From assembly GCA_903869265.1 (NCBI GenBank), contig CAIPYE010000001.1, positions 62,001-126,000 of the forward strand: DNA of 64,000 nucleotides, in the 5' to 3' direction. How positions within the stretch are numbered: the first letter of the stretch is position 1; the number at the start of each line of letters is the position of its first letter. This stretch comes from an uncultured delta proteobacterium (GTDB taxonomy: Bacteria; Desulfobacterota; Desulfobulbia; Desulfobulbales; Desulfurivibrionaceae). The notes beneath the pieces were generated by a model. The model did not search any database, was not told the origin of the DNA, and worked only from the letters and a program-made list of their open reading frames with translations. This document shows, in pieces, positions 35,330-45,261 of this stretch. Position numbers and translations under genes: made by a program.

Positions 35330-35779
35330 CTACCCCAGCTGGACAACAGGTACTTTGGCTTCTGCCAACAGCAAGGAGGAAAGGTTGTCGGCATATCCCT
35401 CTTTATAATAGATTTTTTCAATTCGTGCATTGATCAGCATCTTGCTACAGATGGAGCAGGGCATATTGGTGCAGTAGAGGGTGGAACCTTCGACGCTGAA
35501 ACCGTGCAGGGCCGCCTGGATAATGGCGTTCTGCTCGGCATGCAGGCCGCGGCACAACTCATGCCGCTCCCCGGAGGGAATCCCCTGCTGCTCCCGCAGG
35601 CAGCCGATATCCAGACAATGGCTGACCTTGGACGGCGCTCCGTTATAGCCCGTGGCAATAATACGCTTGTCCCGCACCAGAATGGCGCCCACCTTGCGGC
35701 GGAGACAGGTTGAGCGCTGGGCCACCATCTCGGTGATGGACATGAAATATTCGTCCCAGGACGGGCGGGTGTCGGTCAT
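35330..35779 (-). CDS. Deoxycytidylate (dCMP) deaminase
   Basis: 149 residues. Zinc/catalytic motifs are HAEQNAI and CTNMPCSIC, and there is an extra Cys/His insertion ([12 protein letters not shown]...[14 protein letters not shown]) that is characteristic of dCMP deaminases of the ComEB type. It converts dCMP to dUMP for thymidylate synthesis, which fits its place beside glyA (the source of methylene-tetrahydrofolate) and nrdR. Confidence 0.93.
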   Translation of the reverse strand: MTDTRPSWDEYFMSITEMVAQRSTCLRRKVGAILVRDKRIIATGYNGAPSKVSHCLDIGCLREQQGIPSGERHELCRGLHAEQNAIIQAALHGFSVEGSTLYCTNMPCSICSKMLINARIEKIYYKEGYADNLSSLLLAEAKVPVVQLG

Positions 35780-35785
35780 GGCCGG

Positions 35786-37057
35786 TTACTCGTTGTCCCG
35801 TTTCATATCGGGATACAGGGGAAAGGCATCGCACAGGGCGCGAACCTCAAGCCGGATATCGTTCAGGGCTTCCTTGTTCTGACGGTTTTCGATGGCCCGG
35901 TTGATCCAGTCGGCCACCTTGGCCATCTCCGGCTCCTTGAGACCACGGGTGGTCACGGCCGGAGTGCCGATGCGCACCCCGCTGGTGACAAAGCGGCTCT
36001 GCTGGTCAAAGGGAATGGCATTTTTGTTGACGGTGAGTCCCGCTTCTTCCAAGGCCTCTTCCGACTCCTTGCCGGTTGCCCCCTTGTTGCTCAAATCAAC
36101 CAGGAGCAAATGATTGTCGGTGCCGCCGGAAACCAGACGGAAGCCGTGACGGACCAGCCCTTCTCCCAAAGCCTGGGCGTTCTTGACCACCTGGACCTGA
36201 TCCTTCTTGAATTTCTCCCCCATGGCCTCCTTGAAGGCCACGGCCTTGGCAGCGATGACATGCACCAGCGGCCCGCCTTGAATGCCCGGAAAGATCTTGC
36301 TGTCCAATTTTTTGCCGAACTCACCCTTGGCCAGGATCAGGCCGCCCCGCGGCCCCCGCAGGGTCTTGTGGGTGGTGGTGGTGACAAAATCGGCGTACGG
36401 CACCGGAGAGGGATGGACCCCGGCAGCCACCAGCCCGGCGATATGGGCCATATCCACCATGAACAGGGCGCCGACCTTATCGGCTATGGCGCGGAACCCG
36501 GCAAAATCGATTACCCGAGGATAAGCACTCGCCCCGGCCACGATCATCTTCGGCCTCTGCTCAAGGGCAATGCGCTCCACCTCAGCCATGTCGATGCGCT
36601 CGGTTTCCCGGTTCACCCCGTAAGAAACAAACTTATAGAGCTGCCCGGAAAAATTCACCGCTGCCCCGTGGGTGAGATGACCACCGTGGGCCAGATCCAT
36701 GCCCAGCACCGTATCGCCCGGCTGCAACGAGGAAAAATAGACCGCCATATTGGCCTGACTGCCGGAATGGGGCTGGACATTGGCGTATTCAGCGCCAAAG
36801 ATCTTCAGAGCCCGCTCAATGGCCAGGGATTCGATCTGGTCGGCATATTCGCAACCACCATAGTAACGCTTGCCAGGATACCCCTCGGCGTACTTGTTGG
36901 TAAAAATAGACCCCTGGGCCTCAAGCACCGCCTCGCTGACAATGTTCTCGGAGGCAATCAGTTCGAGCTGATTGGACTGCCTTGCCAACTCCTGGCGGAT
37001 GGAACGGTACACATCCGGATCACTCTCTTTCAAATACGACACTGCAGTATCCTTCAT
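35786..37057 (-). CDS. glyA: Serine hydroxymethyltransferase
   Basis: 423 residues. Family motifs: [50 protein letters not shown], and the PLP-lysine motif [14 protein letters not shown]. It moves a one-carbon unit between serine and tetrahydrofolate. The gene starts 132 bp after rpiB, across an imperfect hairpin, and ends 6 bp before the dCMP deaminase gene. Confidence 0.98.
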   Translation of the reverse strand: MKDTAVSYLKESDPDVYRSIRQELARQSNQLELIASENIVSEAVLEAQGSIFTNKYAEGYPGKRYYGGCEYADQIESLAIERALKIFGAEYANVQPHSGSQANMAVYFSSLQPGDTVLGMDLAHGGHLTHGAAVNFSGQLYKFVSYGVNRETERIDMAEVERIALEQRPKMIVAGASAYPRVIDFAGFRAIADKVGALFMVDMAHIAGLVAAGVHPSPVPYADFVTTTTHKTLRGPRGGLILAKGEFGKKLDSKIFPGIQGGPLVHVIAAKAVAFKEAMGEKFKKDQVQVVKNAQALGEGLVRHGFRLVSGGTDNHLLLVDLSNKGATGKESEEALEEAGLTVNKNAIPFDQQSRFVTSGVRIGTPAVTTRGLKEPEMAKVADWINRAIENRQNKEALNDIRLEVRALCDAFPLYPDMKRDNE

Positions 37058-37108
37058 GGTTATTTATGGGTTGAAAACCGCGCCCGTAATATTTCGACAA
37101 AATAATCA

Positions 37109-37141
37109 CGGCCGAAAAATTACTCCAGGTAATTCCGGCCG
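37109..37141. repeat. Imperfect hairpin in the rpiB-glyA gap
   Basis: CGGCCG (37109-37114) and CGGCCG (37136-37141), with inner AATTAC/GTAATT arms, fold around TCCAG. On the minus strand only a mixed T-rich stretch follows, so termination would be weak. It sits in the 132-bp gap, the largest one inside the fab-rib gene train. Confidence 0.45.
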
Positions 37142-37189
37142 CGCAATGAAAAACCGTGCATGGGGTCCACCAAAGAGCAGACCCGTTTT

Positions 37190-37612
37190 CTAGAACATGT
37201 CAATCCGCCGCTGATGCCTGCCCCCGGCAAATTCGGTGCTGACCCAAGCGCGGACTATTTCCACAGCCAGGCCGGGGCCGATAACCCTGGCGCCGAGGCA
37301 GAGGACATTGGCGTCATTATGCTCCCGGCTCATCCGCGCCGTAAACAGCTCATTGCACAACCCCGCGCGAATCCCCTCGAAACGGTTGGCCGCCATGGAC
37401 ATCCCCACCCCGGTGCCGCAAATCAGAATCCCGCGCTCACAACTACCGTTCTGCACCTGGGCGCAGACAGCCTTGGCGAAATCGGGGTAATCGACAGACT
37501 CGGTGGAAAAGCAGCCCTTATCATCCACCGTATGCCCCATCGCTTGAAGAAGCGGAACGATTTCTCCCTTCAGGCCGATACCGCCGTGATCGCAACCGAT
37601 GGCAATATTCAC
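37190..37612 (-). CDS. rpiB: Ribose 5-phosphate isomerase B
   Basis: 140 residues from GTG 37612, which overlaps the fabF stop codon (GTGA); GAGG lies 7 nt upstream. Motifs: IAIGCDHGGIGLKGEIV, SVDYPDFAKAVC, GILICGTGVGMSMAANRFEGIRAGLC (catalytic Cys in ICGTGVG) and SREHNDANVLCLGARV. It interconverts ribose and ribulose 5-phosphates, the latter a precursor for ribBA in the same cluster. An in-frame ATG far upstream lies within fabF and is unlikely. Confidence 0.94.
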   Translation of the reverse strand: MNIAIGCDHGGIGLKGEIVPLLQAMGHTVDDKGCFSTESVDYPDFAKAVCAQVQNGSCERGILICGTGVGMSMAANRFEGIRAGLCNELFTARMSREHNDANVLCLGARVIGPGLAVEIVRAWVSTEFAGGRHQRRIDMF

Positions 37613-38856
37613 GATTTCGCCTCGTATTGCTTCATAAGCAAAACCGCATTGGTTCCGCCAAAGCCAAAGGAATTGGACATGGCGGCCCGAATCTTCATCT
37701 TGCGGGCCTGGTTGGGTACATAATCCAGATCGCACTCGGGATCGGGATTTTCCAGATTCATGGTTGGCGGAGCAATCTGGTGCTTGATGGACAGAGCGGT
37801 AAAAACCGCTTCGATGCCACCTGCCCCGCCCAGCATATGCCCGGTCATGGATTTTGTCGAGCTGATGGCCAGCTTGTACGCCTGATCGCCGAAAACCGTT
37901 TTAATGGCCCGGGTTTCCACCACATCGTTCAACGGGGTCGAGGTGCCATGGGCGTTGATGTAGTCCACGTCTTCCGGACGCATGCCTGCGTCCTTGAGGG
38001 CCATCTGCATGCAGCGGGAAGCTCCGTTGCCATCCTCGGGTGGGGCGGCCATATGGTAGCCATCGCTGCTCAGGCCGTACCCGGCAACCTCGGCATAAAT
38101 CTTGGCGCCACGGGCCAGGGCATGCGCCAACTCCTCAAGAATGAGCACGCCGGCCCCTTCGGAGATGATAAAACCGTCCCGGTCCCGGTCAAAGGGGCGG
38201 GAGGCTTTTTCCGGCTGGTCATTGCGGGTGGACAGGGCCTTCATCGCATGGAAACCGCCAACCGCCAGAGGACAGATCACCGATTCGCTGCCACCGGTAA
38301 TGGCCACATCACATTCATCGTTGACGATGGAGCGAAACGCCTCCCCCACCGCGTGGGTTCCTGCTGCACAGGCGGTGGTGAGGGACAGATTCGGACCCTT
38401 GGTGCCGTAGATAATGGAAATCTGCCCGGCGCCCATATTGGGGATAACCATGGGAATAAAAAAGGGCGTGATGCGCTTGGTCCCTTTTTCCATGGCCACT
38501 TGATGATATTTTTCAATGGTGGGCAAGCCGCCGAGTCCGCAACCCATGATGCTTCCAATCCGGGGAGCGTTTTCATCGGTAATCGGCAAAGCAGCATCTT
38601 TCAATGCTTCCCCGGCTGCGGCAACAGCGTACTGCACAAAAAGATCGAGGTGTTTGGCGACCTTCTTGTCGATATGGTCTTCAACTTGAAAATCCTTGAC
38701 TTCAGCGGCAATGTTGACCCCGATCTCACTGGCGTCGAACCGGGTAATCGGGCCGATGCCGCTGATGCCTGAACACAGCGCACTCCAGGTTTTCTCCACG
38801 CCTGTTCCCAAAGGGGTAACCAGTCCAACTCCTGTGACCACGACTCTTCTGCCCAC
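37609..38856 (-). CDS. fabF: 3-oxoacyl-ACP synthase II (FabF)
   Basis: About 415 residues. The active site consists of Cys in LTTACAAGTHAVG, His in NAHGTSTPLND and His in STKSMTGHMLGGAGG. It elongates acyl-ACP with malonyl-ACP. I prefer GTG 38856 (V-GRRVVVTGVG) because GGTGAGG is 6 nt before it and most FabF proteins start there; an ATG at 38871 is in frame and would add five residues. It follows acpP by about 117 bp. Confidence 0.96.
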   Translation of the reverse strand: MGRRVVVTGVGLVTPLGTGVEKTWSALCSGISGIGPITRFDASEIGVNIAAEVKDFQVEDHIDKKVAKHLDLFVQYAVAAAGEALKDAALPITDENAPRIGSIMGCGLGGLPTIEKYHQVAMEKGTKRITPFFIPMVIPNMGAGQISIIYGTKGPNLSLTTACAAGTHAVGEAFRSIVNDECDVAITGGSESVICPLAVGGFHAMKALSTRNDQPEKASRPFDRDRDGFIISEGAGVLILEELAHALARGAKIYAEVAGYGLSSDGYHMAAPPEDGNGASRCMQMALKDAGMRPEDVDYINAHGTSTPLNDVVETRAIKTVFGDQAYKLAISSTKSMTGHMLGGAGGIEAVFTALSIKHQIAPPTMNLENPDPECDLDYVPNQARKMKIRAAMSNSFGFGGTNAVLLMKQYEAKS

Positions 38857-38973
38857 GCTGAACCTCACCATCTGTTTGCAGAGAAAGAAAGGCCTTGGCG
38901 GGCTACAATCCCACCAAGGTCAGTCCTCAGTTGTTCCTTCCAAGTATCTGCTACCGACAAAAAGCTGTTCGGA

Positions 38974-39207
38974 TCAACCGGCAACCTTGTTGATATGGTC
39001 AATGGCGTTCTGGACGGTGGTGATCTTTTCCGCAACGTCATCGGCAATCTCGATATCGAAAGCCTCTTCCATGGCCATGATCAGCTCAACCAAATCCAGG
39101 GAGTCAGCGCCCAGGTCATCAATAAAAGAGGCTCCGGGCACAACCTTGTCTTTATCAACACTCAGCTGCTCGGCAATGATATCAATGAGTTTTTCCTGTA
39201 CAGACAT
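38974..39207 (-). CDS. acpP: Acyl carrier protein
   Basis: 77 residues, very acidic and helical. The phosphopantetheine serine is Ser36 in [11 protein letters not shown]. An AAGGAGAA ribosome site precedes the ATG. It lies between fabG and fabF, the standard neighbours. Confidence 0.98.
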   Translation of the reverse strand: MSVQEKLIDIIAEQLSVDKDKVVPGASFIDDLGADSLDLVELIMAMEEAFDIEIADDVAEKITTVQNAIDHINKVAG

Positions 39208-39268
39208 GATCTTTTCTCCTTGCTGGTTTACGGTAACATCTTACCAAGATTCGTTCTTACAATATATA

Positions 39269-40012
39269 TTACATAAACATGCCGCCATTGACATGGATAA
39301 ACTGCCCTGTCACATAGCGCGCATCGTCAGACGCCAAATAGGCGACAGCCCCGGCAATATCCTCGGCCTCGCCCAGCACACCCATGGGAATCTCACCCTT
39401 GATCGTATTGGTGATCTCTTCGGAAAGATTGCGGGTCATGTCGGTGACAATGTAGCCAGGGGCCACCCCGTTCACCGTGATCCCACGGGAGGCAAGCTCT
39501 TTGGCCACGGACTTGGTGAAACCGACAATCCCTGCCTTGGCGGCGGCGTAATTGGCCTGCCCGGCGTTGCCGGCAAAGCCAATCACCGAGGTGATGTTGA
39601 TGATCCTGCCCCACCGCTGTTTCATCATACCCCGGCTCACCGCCTTGGTGCAGAGAAACACGCCCTTGAGGTTGGTATTAAGAACCTCGTCCCACTGCTC
39701 GTCCTTCATCTTCATGAGCAGGGTGTCCCGCGTGATTCCGGCGTTGTTCACCAGGATATCCACCCGGCCATGCGCATCGAGGATCTTCTTGAACGCCGTT
39801 TCGATCTCCTCCGGGGTGGCAACGTTGAACTGGATCGATTCAGCCTTGCCGCCTGCATTCTGGATACTCTTTACCGTCTCTTCCGCAGCCGCCGGGTTGC
39901 TCACATAGTTAACAATGACCGTGGCGCCAAGCGCTGCCAGGCGCTGGCAGATCGCCCGACCAATGCCCCTGCTGCCCCCAGTGACTACGGCGATTTTTCC
40001 GCTCAGGCTCAT
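39269..40012 (-). CDS. fabG: 3-oxoacyl-ACP reductase FabG
   Basis: 247 residues of the short-chain dehydrogenase fold. NADPH site VVTGGSRGIGRAI is at the N-terminus, followed by NNAGITRDTLLMKM, catalytic Ser in NITSVIG, and Tyr/Lys in QANYAAAKAG. The C-terminus YVTGQFIHVNGGMFM is typical. It reduces 3-oxoacyl-ACP in fatty acid synthesis. It overlaps etfA by 4 nt, so the electron-transfer genes and fabG appear to be translated together. Confidence 0.97.
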   Translation of the reverse strand: MSLSGKIAVVTGGSRGIGRAICQRLAALGATVIVNYVSNPAAAEETVKSIQNAGGKAESIQFNVATPEEIETAFKKILDAHGRVDILVNNAGITRDTLLMKMKDEQWDEVLNTNLKGVFLCTKAVSRGMMKQRWGRIINITSVIGFAGNAGQANYAAAKAGIVGFTKSVAKELASRGITVNGVAPGYIVTDMTRNLSEEITNTIKGEIPMGVLGEAEDIAGAVAYLASDDARYVTGQFIHVNGGMFM

Positions 40013-41202
40013 GCGCTCTTCCTTTCTTTGAATTTCGCGATAAGCATGGGCACGATCTCGAAGACATCACCGACAATGCCGTAGGTGGCCACGTCAAAAA
40101 TCGGGGCATCGGGATCACGGTTAATGGCGATAATGGTGTCGGCGGACTGCATCCCGACCAGGTGCTGGATGGCACCGGAGATTCCGCAGGCAATGTATAT
40201 CTTGGGGGCCACGGTCTTGCCGGTCTGCCCGACCTGATGGGGATAGGGGATCCAGCCGCTGTCCACCGCAGCCCTGGAAGCGGCAACCGCGCCGCCCAGC
40301 ACATCGGCCAGTTCGCGGATCATGGCAAAGCCCTTCTCGTTTTCCAACCCCCGACCGCCAGCCACGACAATATCGGCCTCGGAGAGGTTCACCCGGTCAA
40401 GATCTTCGACCACCGACTCAAGCACCTTGACGCGGGGCTTAAGCAAGGCCGGATCCAGATTCACCTTCATGATTTCCCCCTTGCGCGCTGCGTCTCTGAC
40501 AAGAGGTTTCATCACCAGCGGCCGCACCGTGGAAATCTGTGGGCGGGTATGCGGGCAGACAATGGTGGCCATGATGTTGCCGCCAAAGGCCGGACGGGTC
40601 TGGAGCAACGCGCCATCCTCATCACGGATCGCCAGATCCGTGCAATCGGCGGTAAGACCCGTGGCAAGGGTGGTGGCAACCCGGGGGATAAAGGATCTGC
40701 CGATGGCCGTGGCCCCCGCAAGAATAATCTCGGGCTTGTGTTGTTTGGCCAGCGCGCTCAAGGCGTTGCCATACGCATCGTCGGTAAAAGATGCCAAGGC
40801 AGGATCATCAACAACAAACACCTTGTCAGCGCCGTAGGCGATGAGCTCTTCGGCCATGCCCTCGATTTTTGACCCCAGGAGAACTGCGGAAAGGGGAACC
40901 CCTCTTTTTTCGGCCAGCTTACGCCCTGCACCGAGCAGTTCAAGGGCAACGGGGGCAAGCCTGCCATGTCGGCATTCCGCATAGACCCAGACTCCGGACC
41001 AGTCGGCCAGGTTGCCCTGGGTGGCCTTCTCCTCTCGCGCGATGGAAAGAGCCCCGACCTCGCAGACATCCACGCAACTGCCGCAGAGGGTACAGGTCTC
41101 GCTGACTACGGCGACACCGCCGTCAACCTTGATGGCCCCGAAGGTACAGGTACTTTCACAGACACCGCAACCAATACAGGCTTCTATATCAATCTGTAGC
41201 AT
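40009..41202 (-). CDS. etfA: Electron transfer flavoprotein alpha subunit with N-terminal 2[4Fe-4S] ferredoxin domain
   Basis: 397 residues. The first 55 form a bacterial ferredoxin domain with two CxxCxxCxxxC clusters (C9, C12, C15, C19 and C37, C40, C43, C47). From about residue 70 comes the EtfA body, ending with the FAD-binding part: [30 protein letters not shown] and [21 protein letters not shown]. Ordinary EtfA lacks the ferredoxin part; fused forms are known in electron-bifurcating complexes such as the caffeyl-CoA reductase system. With etfB and the acyl-CoA dehydrogenase next to it, it would carry electrons to or from an acyl substrate. Bifurcation is inference. Confidence 0.93.
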   Translation of the reverse strand: MLQIDIEACIGCGVCESTCTFGAIKVDGGVAVVSETCTLCGSCVDVCEVGALSIAREEKATQGNLADWSGVWVYAECRHGRLAPVALELLGAGRKLAEKRGVPLSAVLLGSKIEGMAEELIAYGADKVFVVDDPALASFTDDAYGNALSALAKQHKPEIILAGATAIGRSFIPRVATTLATGLTADCTDLAIRDEDGALLQTRPAFGGNIMATIVCPHTRPQISTVRPLVMKPLVRDAARKGEIMKVNLDPALLKPRVKVLESVVEDLDRVNLSEADIVVAGGRGLENEKGFAMIRELADVLGGAVAASRAAVDSGWIPYPHQVGQTGKTVAPKIYIACGISGAIQHLVGMQSADTIIAINRDPDAPIFDVATYGIVGDVFEIVPMLIAKFKERKSA

Positions 41203-41225
41203 GGAGAATTCCGTTCGTCTGAAGT

Positions 41226-42005
41226 CTACAAGAGAGGCGACAATTTCGCATACAGTTGGGCAACCTGCTCACTGGGTGTACCCGCAAGCATGGCCCGCGC
41301 ACCTTTCAGTTCCGGAGAAAAGACCTTGACCACCTGAGTGGTGGAACCTTTGAGACCCAACTGCTCCGGGTCTGCCTCGATATCCACCGCAGTCAGCTTG
41401 GTGATATCGATCTTTTTTGCCTTCATCTTCCCCTTGAGGGAAGGAATTCTGGGCTCATTGATCTCTTTGACCACGGTGAACAGCGCGGGCAACTCCACCT
41501 CCACCAGGTCGTAGCCGTCATCCATCAAGCGCTCCGCCCGAATGGTATTACCGGTGCAGGCATTGATCTTGCGCACATAGGCGACAAAAGGGATATCAAG
41601 TCGCTCTGCCAGGCCGGGACCCACCTGGGCTGTATCCCCATCGATGGCCTGCTTGCCGCAAAGGATAAGGTCGAAATCATCGATCTTTTTAATGGCCATG
41701 GACAGGGTGTAAGTGGTCGCCCAGGTGTCCGCTCCGGCAAAGGCCCGATCCGAAACAAGCACCGCCTCATCCGCCCCGCAGGATACGGCCTCGCGCAGCA
41801 TCTCCTCTGCCTGGGGCGGGCCCATGCTGAGCACGGTTACCATGCCGCCGTACTGCTCTTTCAGGCGAACCGCCTCCTCAAGGGCATGCCGGTCGTAAGG
41901 GTTCATAATGGCCTGCACCCCTTCCCTGGACAGGGTGTTGGTCTTGGGGTCCAGGCGGACATCCTTGGCATCCGGAACCTGTTTTACGCAAACGATGATC
42001 TTCAT
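41226..42005 (-). CDS. etfB: Electron transfer flavoprotein beta subunit
   Basis: 259 residues. Start MKIIVCVKQVPDAKDVRLDP, then NPYDRHALEEAVRLKEQYGG and the adenine-nucleotide loop ILCGKQAIDGDTAQVGPGLAERL, followed by VEVELPALFTVVKEINEPRIPSLKGKM. These are the EtfB signatures. It pairs with the ferredoxin-fused EtfA 23 bp downstream and overlaps the acyl-CoA dehydrogenase gene by 4 nt. Confidence 0.96.
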   Translation of the reverse strand: MKIIVCVKQVPDAKDVRLDPKTNTLSREGVQAIMNPYDRHALEEAVRLKEQYGGMVTVLSMGPPQAEEMLREAVSCGADEAVLVSDRAFAGADTWATTYTLSMAIKKIDDFDLILCGKQAIDGDTAQVGPGLAERLDIPFVAYVRKINACTGNTIRAERLMDDGYDLVEVELPALFTVVKEINEPRIPSLKGKMKAKKIDITKLTAVDIEADPEQLGLKGSTTQVVKVFSPELKGARAMLAGTPSEQVAQLYAKLSPLL

Positions 42006-43159
42006 GAGGACCTCATATACTCCTTGTTGAGTTCCTGACCAATAACATTACGCTGGATCTGATTGGTGCCCTCATATATCTGGAGGATCTTGGCATCACG
42101 CATCATCTTCTCCACCGGATAATCACGCATATACCCATAGCCGGCAAGAACCTGTACCGCATCAACGGTGACCTTCATCGCCATGTCGGTGGCAAACACC
42201 TTGCACATGGAGGAGGCTTTGGACATGTCATTTTTATGGGCATCGATATGCTTAGCTGCGGAATATACCAAGGCGCGGCCCGCCTCGACCTGGATGGCCA
42301 TATCGGCAAGAATATGCTGCACGGCCTGAAAAGAGATAATAGGCTTGCCGAACTGGACACGCTGCTTGGCATAGGTAACCGCCTCATCCAAGGCGCCCTG
42401 CCCCAGACCAACACCGAGGATGGCAATACCTGGACGGGACTGATCCAGGGTCTTCATCACGGTGATAAAGCCCATGCCGATCCGACCGATCACCCTGTCC
42501 TTGGGAATGCGACAGTCCTTGAAGATCAGCTCTCGGGTGGAAGAGCAGCGGATACCCAGCTTCTTTTCCTTGACCCCGTACGAAAAACCAGGATCGGTAT
42601 CCTCGACCACAAACATGGTGGCGCCGCGGGGCCCCTTGCTTTTGTCGGTGATGGCGATAACCGTATAGATCTGGGCCTCCCCGGCATTGGTAATCCACTG
42701 TTTGGTGCCGTTGAGGACCCATTCATCGCCATCGAGAACCGCAGTGGTCTGGATGCCGGAGGCATCGCTACCCGCGTTGGCTTCGGTAAGGGCAAAGGCC
42801 GCCAGTTTCTCACCGTTGGCGATAAGAGGCATGTATTTCTGTTTCAGCTCTTCGCTGCCGGAGATAAGAATCGGGTATGCGCCCAGGGCGCTGGCGGCAA
42901 AGGCGGTGGCAACCCCGGTACAGCCACGGGCAAACTGCTCAAGGGCGAGAACGATCTCAAAACACCCCCCGCCCAAACCACCATATTCCTCAGGGATATA
43001 GAGGCCATACAAATCAGCCTTGGCAATAGCGGTTAAGATATCACGGGGATAGTCTTCGGTTTCGTCCAATTCCGCCCTTTGCGGAACAATCATTTCATCG
43101 GTGATCTGCCGAGCAACATCAACGATCATCTGCTGCTCTTCGCTCAAGAAATAATCCAC
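42002..43159 (-). CDS. Acyl-CoA dehydrogenase family flavoprotein
   Basis: 385 residues. Motifs: FALTEANAGSDASGIQTTAV (FAD/substrate), KQWITNAGEA, EEKKLGIRCSSTRELIFKDCRIP-type region (here KEKKLGIRCS), and near the C-terminus QVLAGYGYMRDYPVEKMMRDAKILQIYEGTNQI, in which the Glu of YEGT is the usual catalytic base. It passes electrons to Etf in oxidation or accepts them for enoyl reduction. Its place between fabH and etfB-etfA-fabG, in a cluster without a FabI-type enoyl reductase gene, raises the possibility that it acts in lipid synthesis and not breakdown. Confidence 0.95.
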   Translation of the reverse strand: MDYFLSEEQQMIVDVARQITDEMIVPQRAELDETEDYPRDILTAIAKADLYGLYIPEEYGGLGGGCFEIVLALEQFARGCTGVATAFAASALGAYPILISGSEELKQKYMPLIANGEKLAAFALTEANAGSDASGIQTTAVLDGDEWVLNGTKQWITNAGEAQIYTVIAITDKSKGPRGATMFVVEDTDPGFSYGVKEKKLGIRCSSTRELIFKDCRIPKDRVIGRIGMGFITVMKTLDQSRPGIAILGVGLGQGALDEAVTYAKQRVQFGKPIISFQAVQHILADMAIQVEAGRALVYSAAKHIDAHKNDMSKASSMCKVFATDMAMKVTVDAVQVLAGYGYMRDYPVEKMMRDAKILQIYEGTNQIQRNVIGQELNKEYMRSS

Positions 43160-43216
43160 TCTGCCCCCTTATCCTCAATTACTTTGATATACGGTTGATA
43201 ATGGCACACCCAGTGC

Positions 43217-44194
43217 CTACCATCTGACCAGAGCTGCACCCCAGGTAAAGCCGCCGCCAAAAGCGCAGATGAGAAGCAGATCCCCCTGCTGCAATCGGCC
43301 TTCCCGGTTCGCTTCGTCCATGGCAATCGGCACGGTCGCCGCCGATGTATTACCATATTTGTGCACATTAATATAGATTTTTTCGAGCGGCACACGGAGG
43401 TGATCCGCCAGGCTTTTCAGGATACGGATATTTGCCTGATGGGGCACAATGAGGGAGATGTCAGCGATGGTAAGGCCTTCTTTTTCAAGGACGGCGGTGA
43501 TGGCATCTTCCATGGCCCGGACCGCATAGCGAAAAACATCCTTCCCCATCATCTTGATGAAAGGCCCGTCACTTTGTTGGTGGCTAAGATCGGGGTTCAG
43601 ACTGGGGGCGCTGTCCATATGGAGCAATTCCCACAACCGGCCGTCCGCATAGAGTTGACTCGCCATGATTCCCCGGCCCTGATCGTTGCCAGTCACCAGG
43701 CAGGCCCCGGCACCATCCCCGAAAAGCACACAGGTATTGCGGTCCTGCCAATTGGTCCGGGCGGAAAGATTTTCCGCGCCAATCACCAAAATTTTCATAT
43801 CCGGGTTGTGACGGATGTATTTATCGGCGAGATCAAGGCCGAAAAGAAAGCCGGAACAGGCGGCATTGATATCAAAGGCAAAGGCGTTGACAGCCTCCAG
43901 TTCCTTCTGCACAAGACAGGCGCAGGAGGGCATGGCCTTTTCACAGGAAATCGTCCCGAGGACGATCATGTCAACCTCCGCCGGGGTTACCCCGGCCATA
44001 TCCAGGGCACGACGGGCTGCGACACTTGCCAGTTTGGAAGTCTCCTCGCCTGCCTGGGCTATATGCCTGGTCTTGATGCCTGTCCTGGTGGTAATCCACT
44101 CGTCGGAGGTATCAACCATCTTTTCCAGATCCTCGTTGGTAAGGATCCTTTTCGGCAAACAGGAACCTGTCCCGATAATAACCGCACGGCTCAT
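43217..44194 (-). CDS. fabH: 3-oxoacyl-ACP synthase III (FabH)
   Basis: 325 residues. Catalytic Cys113 in FDINAACSGFLFG, His in LIVPHQANIRIL and Asn in KYGNTSAATVPIA. It starts fatty acid synthesis by condensing acetyl-CoA with malonyl-ACP. It overlaps plsX by 4 nt, the usual plsX-fabH order. Confidence 0.97.
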   Translation of the reverse strand: MSRAVIIGTGSCLPKRILTNEDLEKMVDTSDEWITTRTGIKTRHIAQAGEETSKLASVAARRALDMAGVTPAEVDMIVLGTISCEKAMPSCACLVQKELEAVNAFAFDINAACSGFLFGLDLADKYIRHNPDMKILVIGAENLSARTNWQDRNTCVLFGDGAGACLVTGNDQGRGIMASQLYADGRLWELLHMDSAPSLNPDLSHQQSDGPFIKMMGKDVFRYAVRAMEDAITAVLEKEGLTIADISLIVPHQANIRILKSLADHLRVPLEKIYINVHKYGNTSAATVPIAMDEANREGRLQQGDLLLICAFGGGFTWGAALVRW

Positions 44195-45249
44195 GGGATT
44201 ACCCCGGCAACAGCGGCTTTTTCCAGCGGGGTATCAATTTGTTGCACAAGGAGAGGATCAAAGGAAAAAAGCTCGAGAATTCGGTCATTGACCTTGTTGC
44301 GGGCCATTACGGAGGCAACCCGGATGGCATTTTTTATTGCCACGGCACTTGAACGTCCATGGCAAATTATGGCGTTGCCTCGTATACCGAGCAAGGGCGC
44401 CCCCCCATACTCGGCATAATCAACCCGTTTTTTAAAGGAAACAAAGGCATCCTTGGCAAGCAGATAGCCCAGTTTTGCCTTAAGGCTCTTTGAAATCTCC
44501 TCCCCCAGCATACCCATGACCGCCTCGGCCAACCCTTCGCTGAGTTTCAAACAGACATTGCCGACAAATCCGTCACAGACCATGACGTCGACATCTCCCT
44601 GAAAGGTATCCCGGCCTTCGACATTCCCGATATAGTTCAAGGAACTCTGGTGAAAAAGCTCGTGGGATTTTTTCACCAGGACATTACCCTTCCCCCCCTC
44701 TTCACCGATACTGAGCAGACCGACACGGGGTCGATCCAGACCAAAAAGCACCTGGGAGAAAGCGGTGGCCATGACCCCGAATTGAAAAAGATGTTCAGGG
44801 CGACAATCAACGTTTGCGCCCACGTCCATCATCACCACAGGTCCTTTCAAGGTGGGAAAAATGCCCGCGATTCCGGGGCGGGACACATGCTCCAAACGGC
44901 CAAGCAACTTGAGGGCTGCGGCCAGGGTTGCCCCGGAATTGCCGGCGCTGACAACAGCGTCAACCCTGCCCTCTTTGTGGAGGGTAAAAGCCTTCATGAT
45001 GGAGGAATCTTTTTTCCTGCGGATGGCGTCAAAGGGGGATTCATCCATGCCAACAACCTGGGAGGCATGGACCAGATGAATCCTGGAGGAAGAACTGCCA
45101 TGGGTTGCGAGAATGGCCCCGAGCCGGGCCTGATCACCAATCAGACTAATCTCAAGATCAGAGCCGCTCGCAGCCATGAATGCCCCGGAAACCAGTTCTT
45201 CCGGACCTCGATCCCCGCCCATGGCATCCAAGGCAATATGCAACGCCAT
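44191..45249 (-). CDS. plsX: Phosphate acyltransferase PlsX
   Basis: 352 residues. Start LHIALDAMGGDRGPEELVSGA, then VSAGNSGATLAAALKLLGRL, PVVMMDVGANVDCRPEHLFQFGVMA and VCDGFVGNVCLKLSEGLAEAV are the PlsX signatures. It makes acyl-phosphate from acyl-ACP for phospholipid synthesis. rpmF lies 12 bp upstream, the classical rpmF-plsX-fabH order. Confidence 0.97.
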   Translation of the reverse strand: MALHIALDAMGGDRGPEELVSGAFMAASGSDLEISLIGDQARLGAILATHGSSSSRIHLVHASQVVGMDESPFDAIRRKKDSSIMKAFTLHKEGRVDAVVSAGNSGATLAAALKLLGRLEHVSRPGIAGIFPTLKGPVVMMDVGANVDCRPEHLFQFGVMATAFSQVLFGLDRPRVGLLSIGEEGGKGNVLVKKSHELFHQSSLNYIGNVEGRDTFQGDVDVMVCDGFVGNVCLKLSEGLAEAVMGMLGEEISKSLKAKLGYLLAKDAFVSFKKRVDYAEYGGAPLLGIRGNAIICHGRSSAVAIKNAIRVASVMARNKVNDRILELFSFDPLLVQQIDTPLEKAAVAGVIP

Positions 45250-45261
45250 GGCGTAACTCGA

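Noticed and set aside
30774-35330. An FMN riboswitch for the riboflavin genes
   Set aside because: The gaps between these genes are mostly a few bases, and no RFN-element blocks were recognised in any of them.
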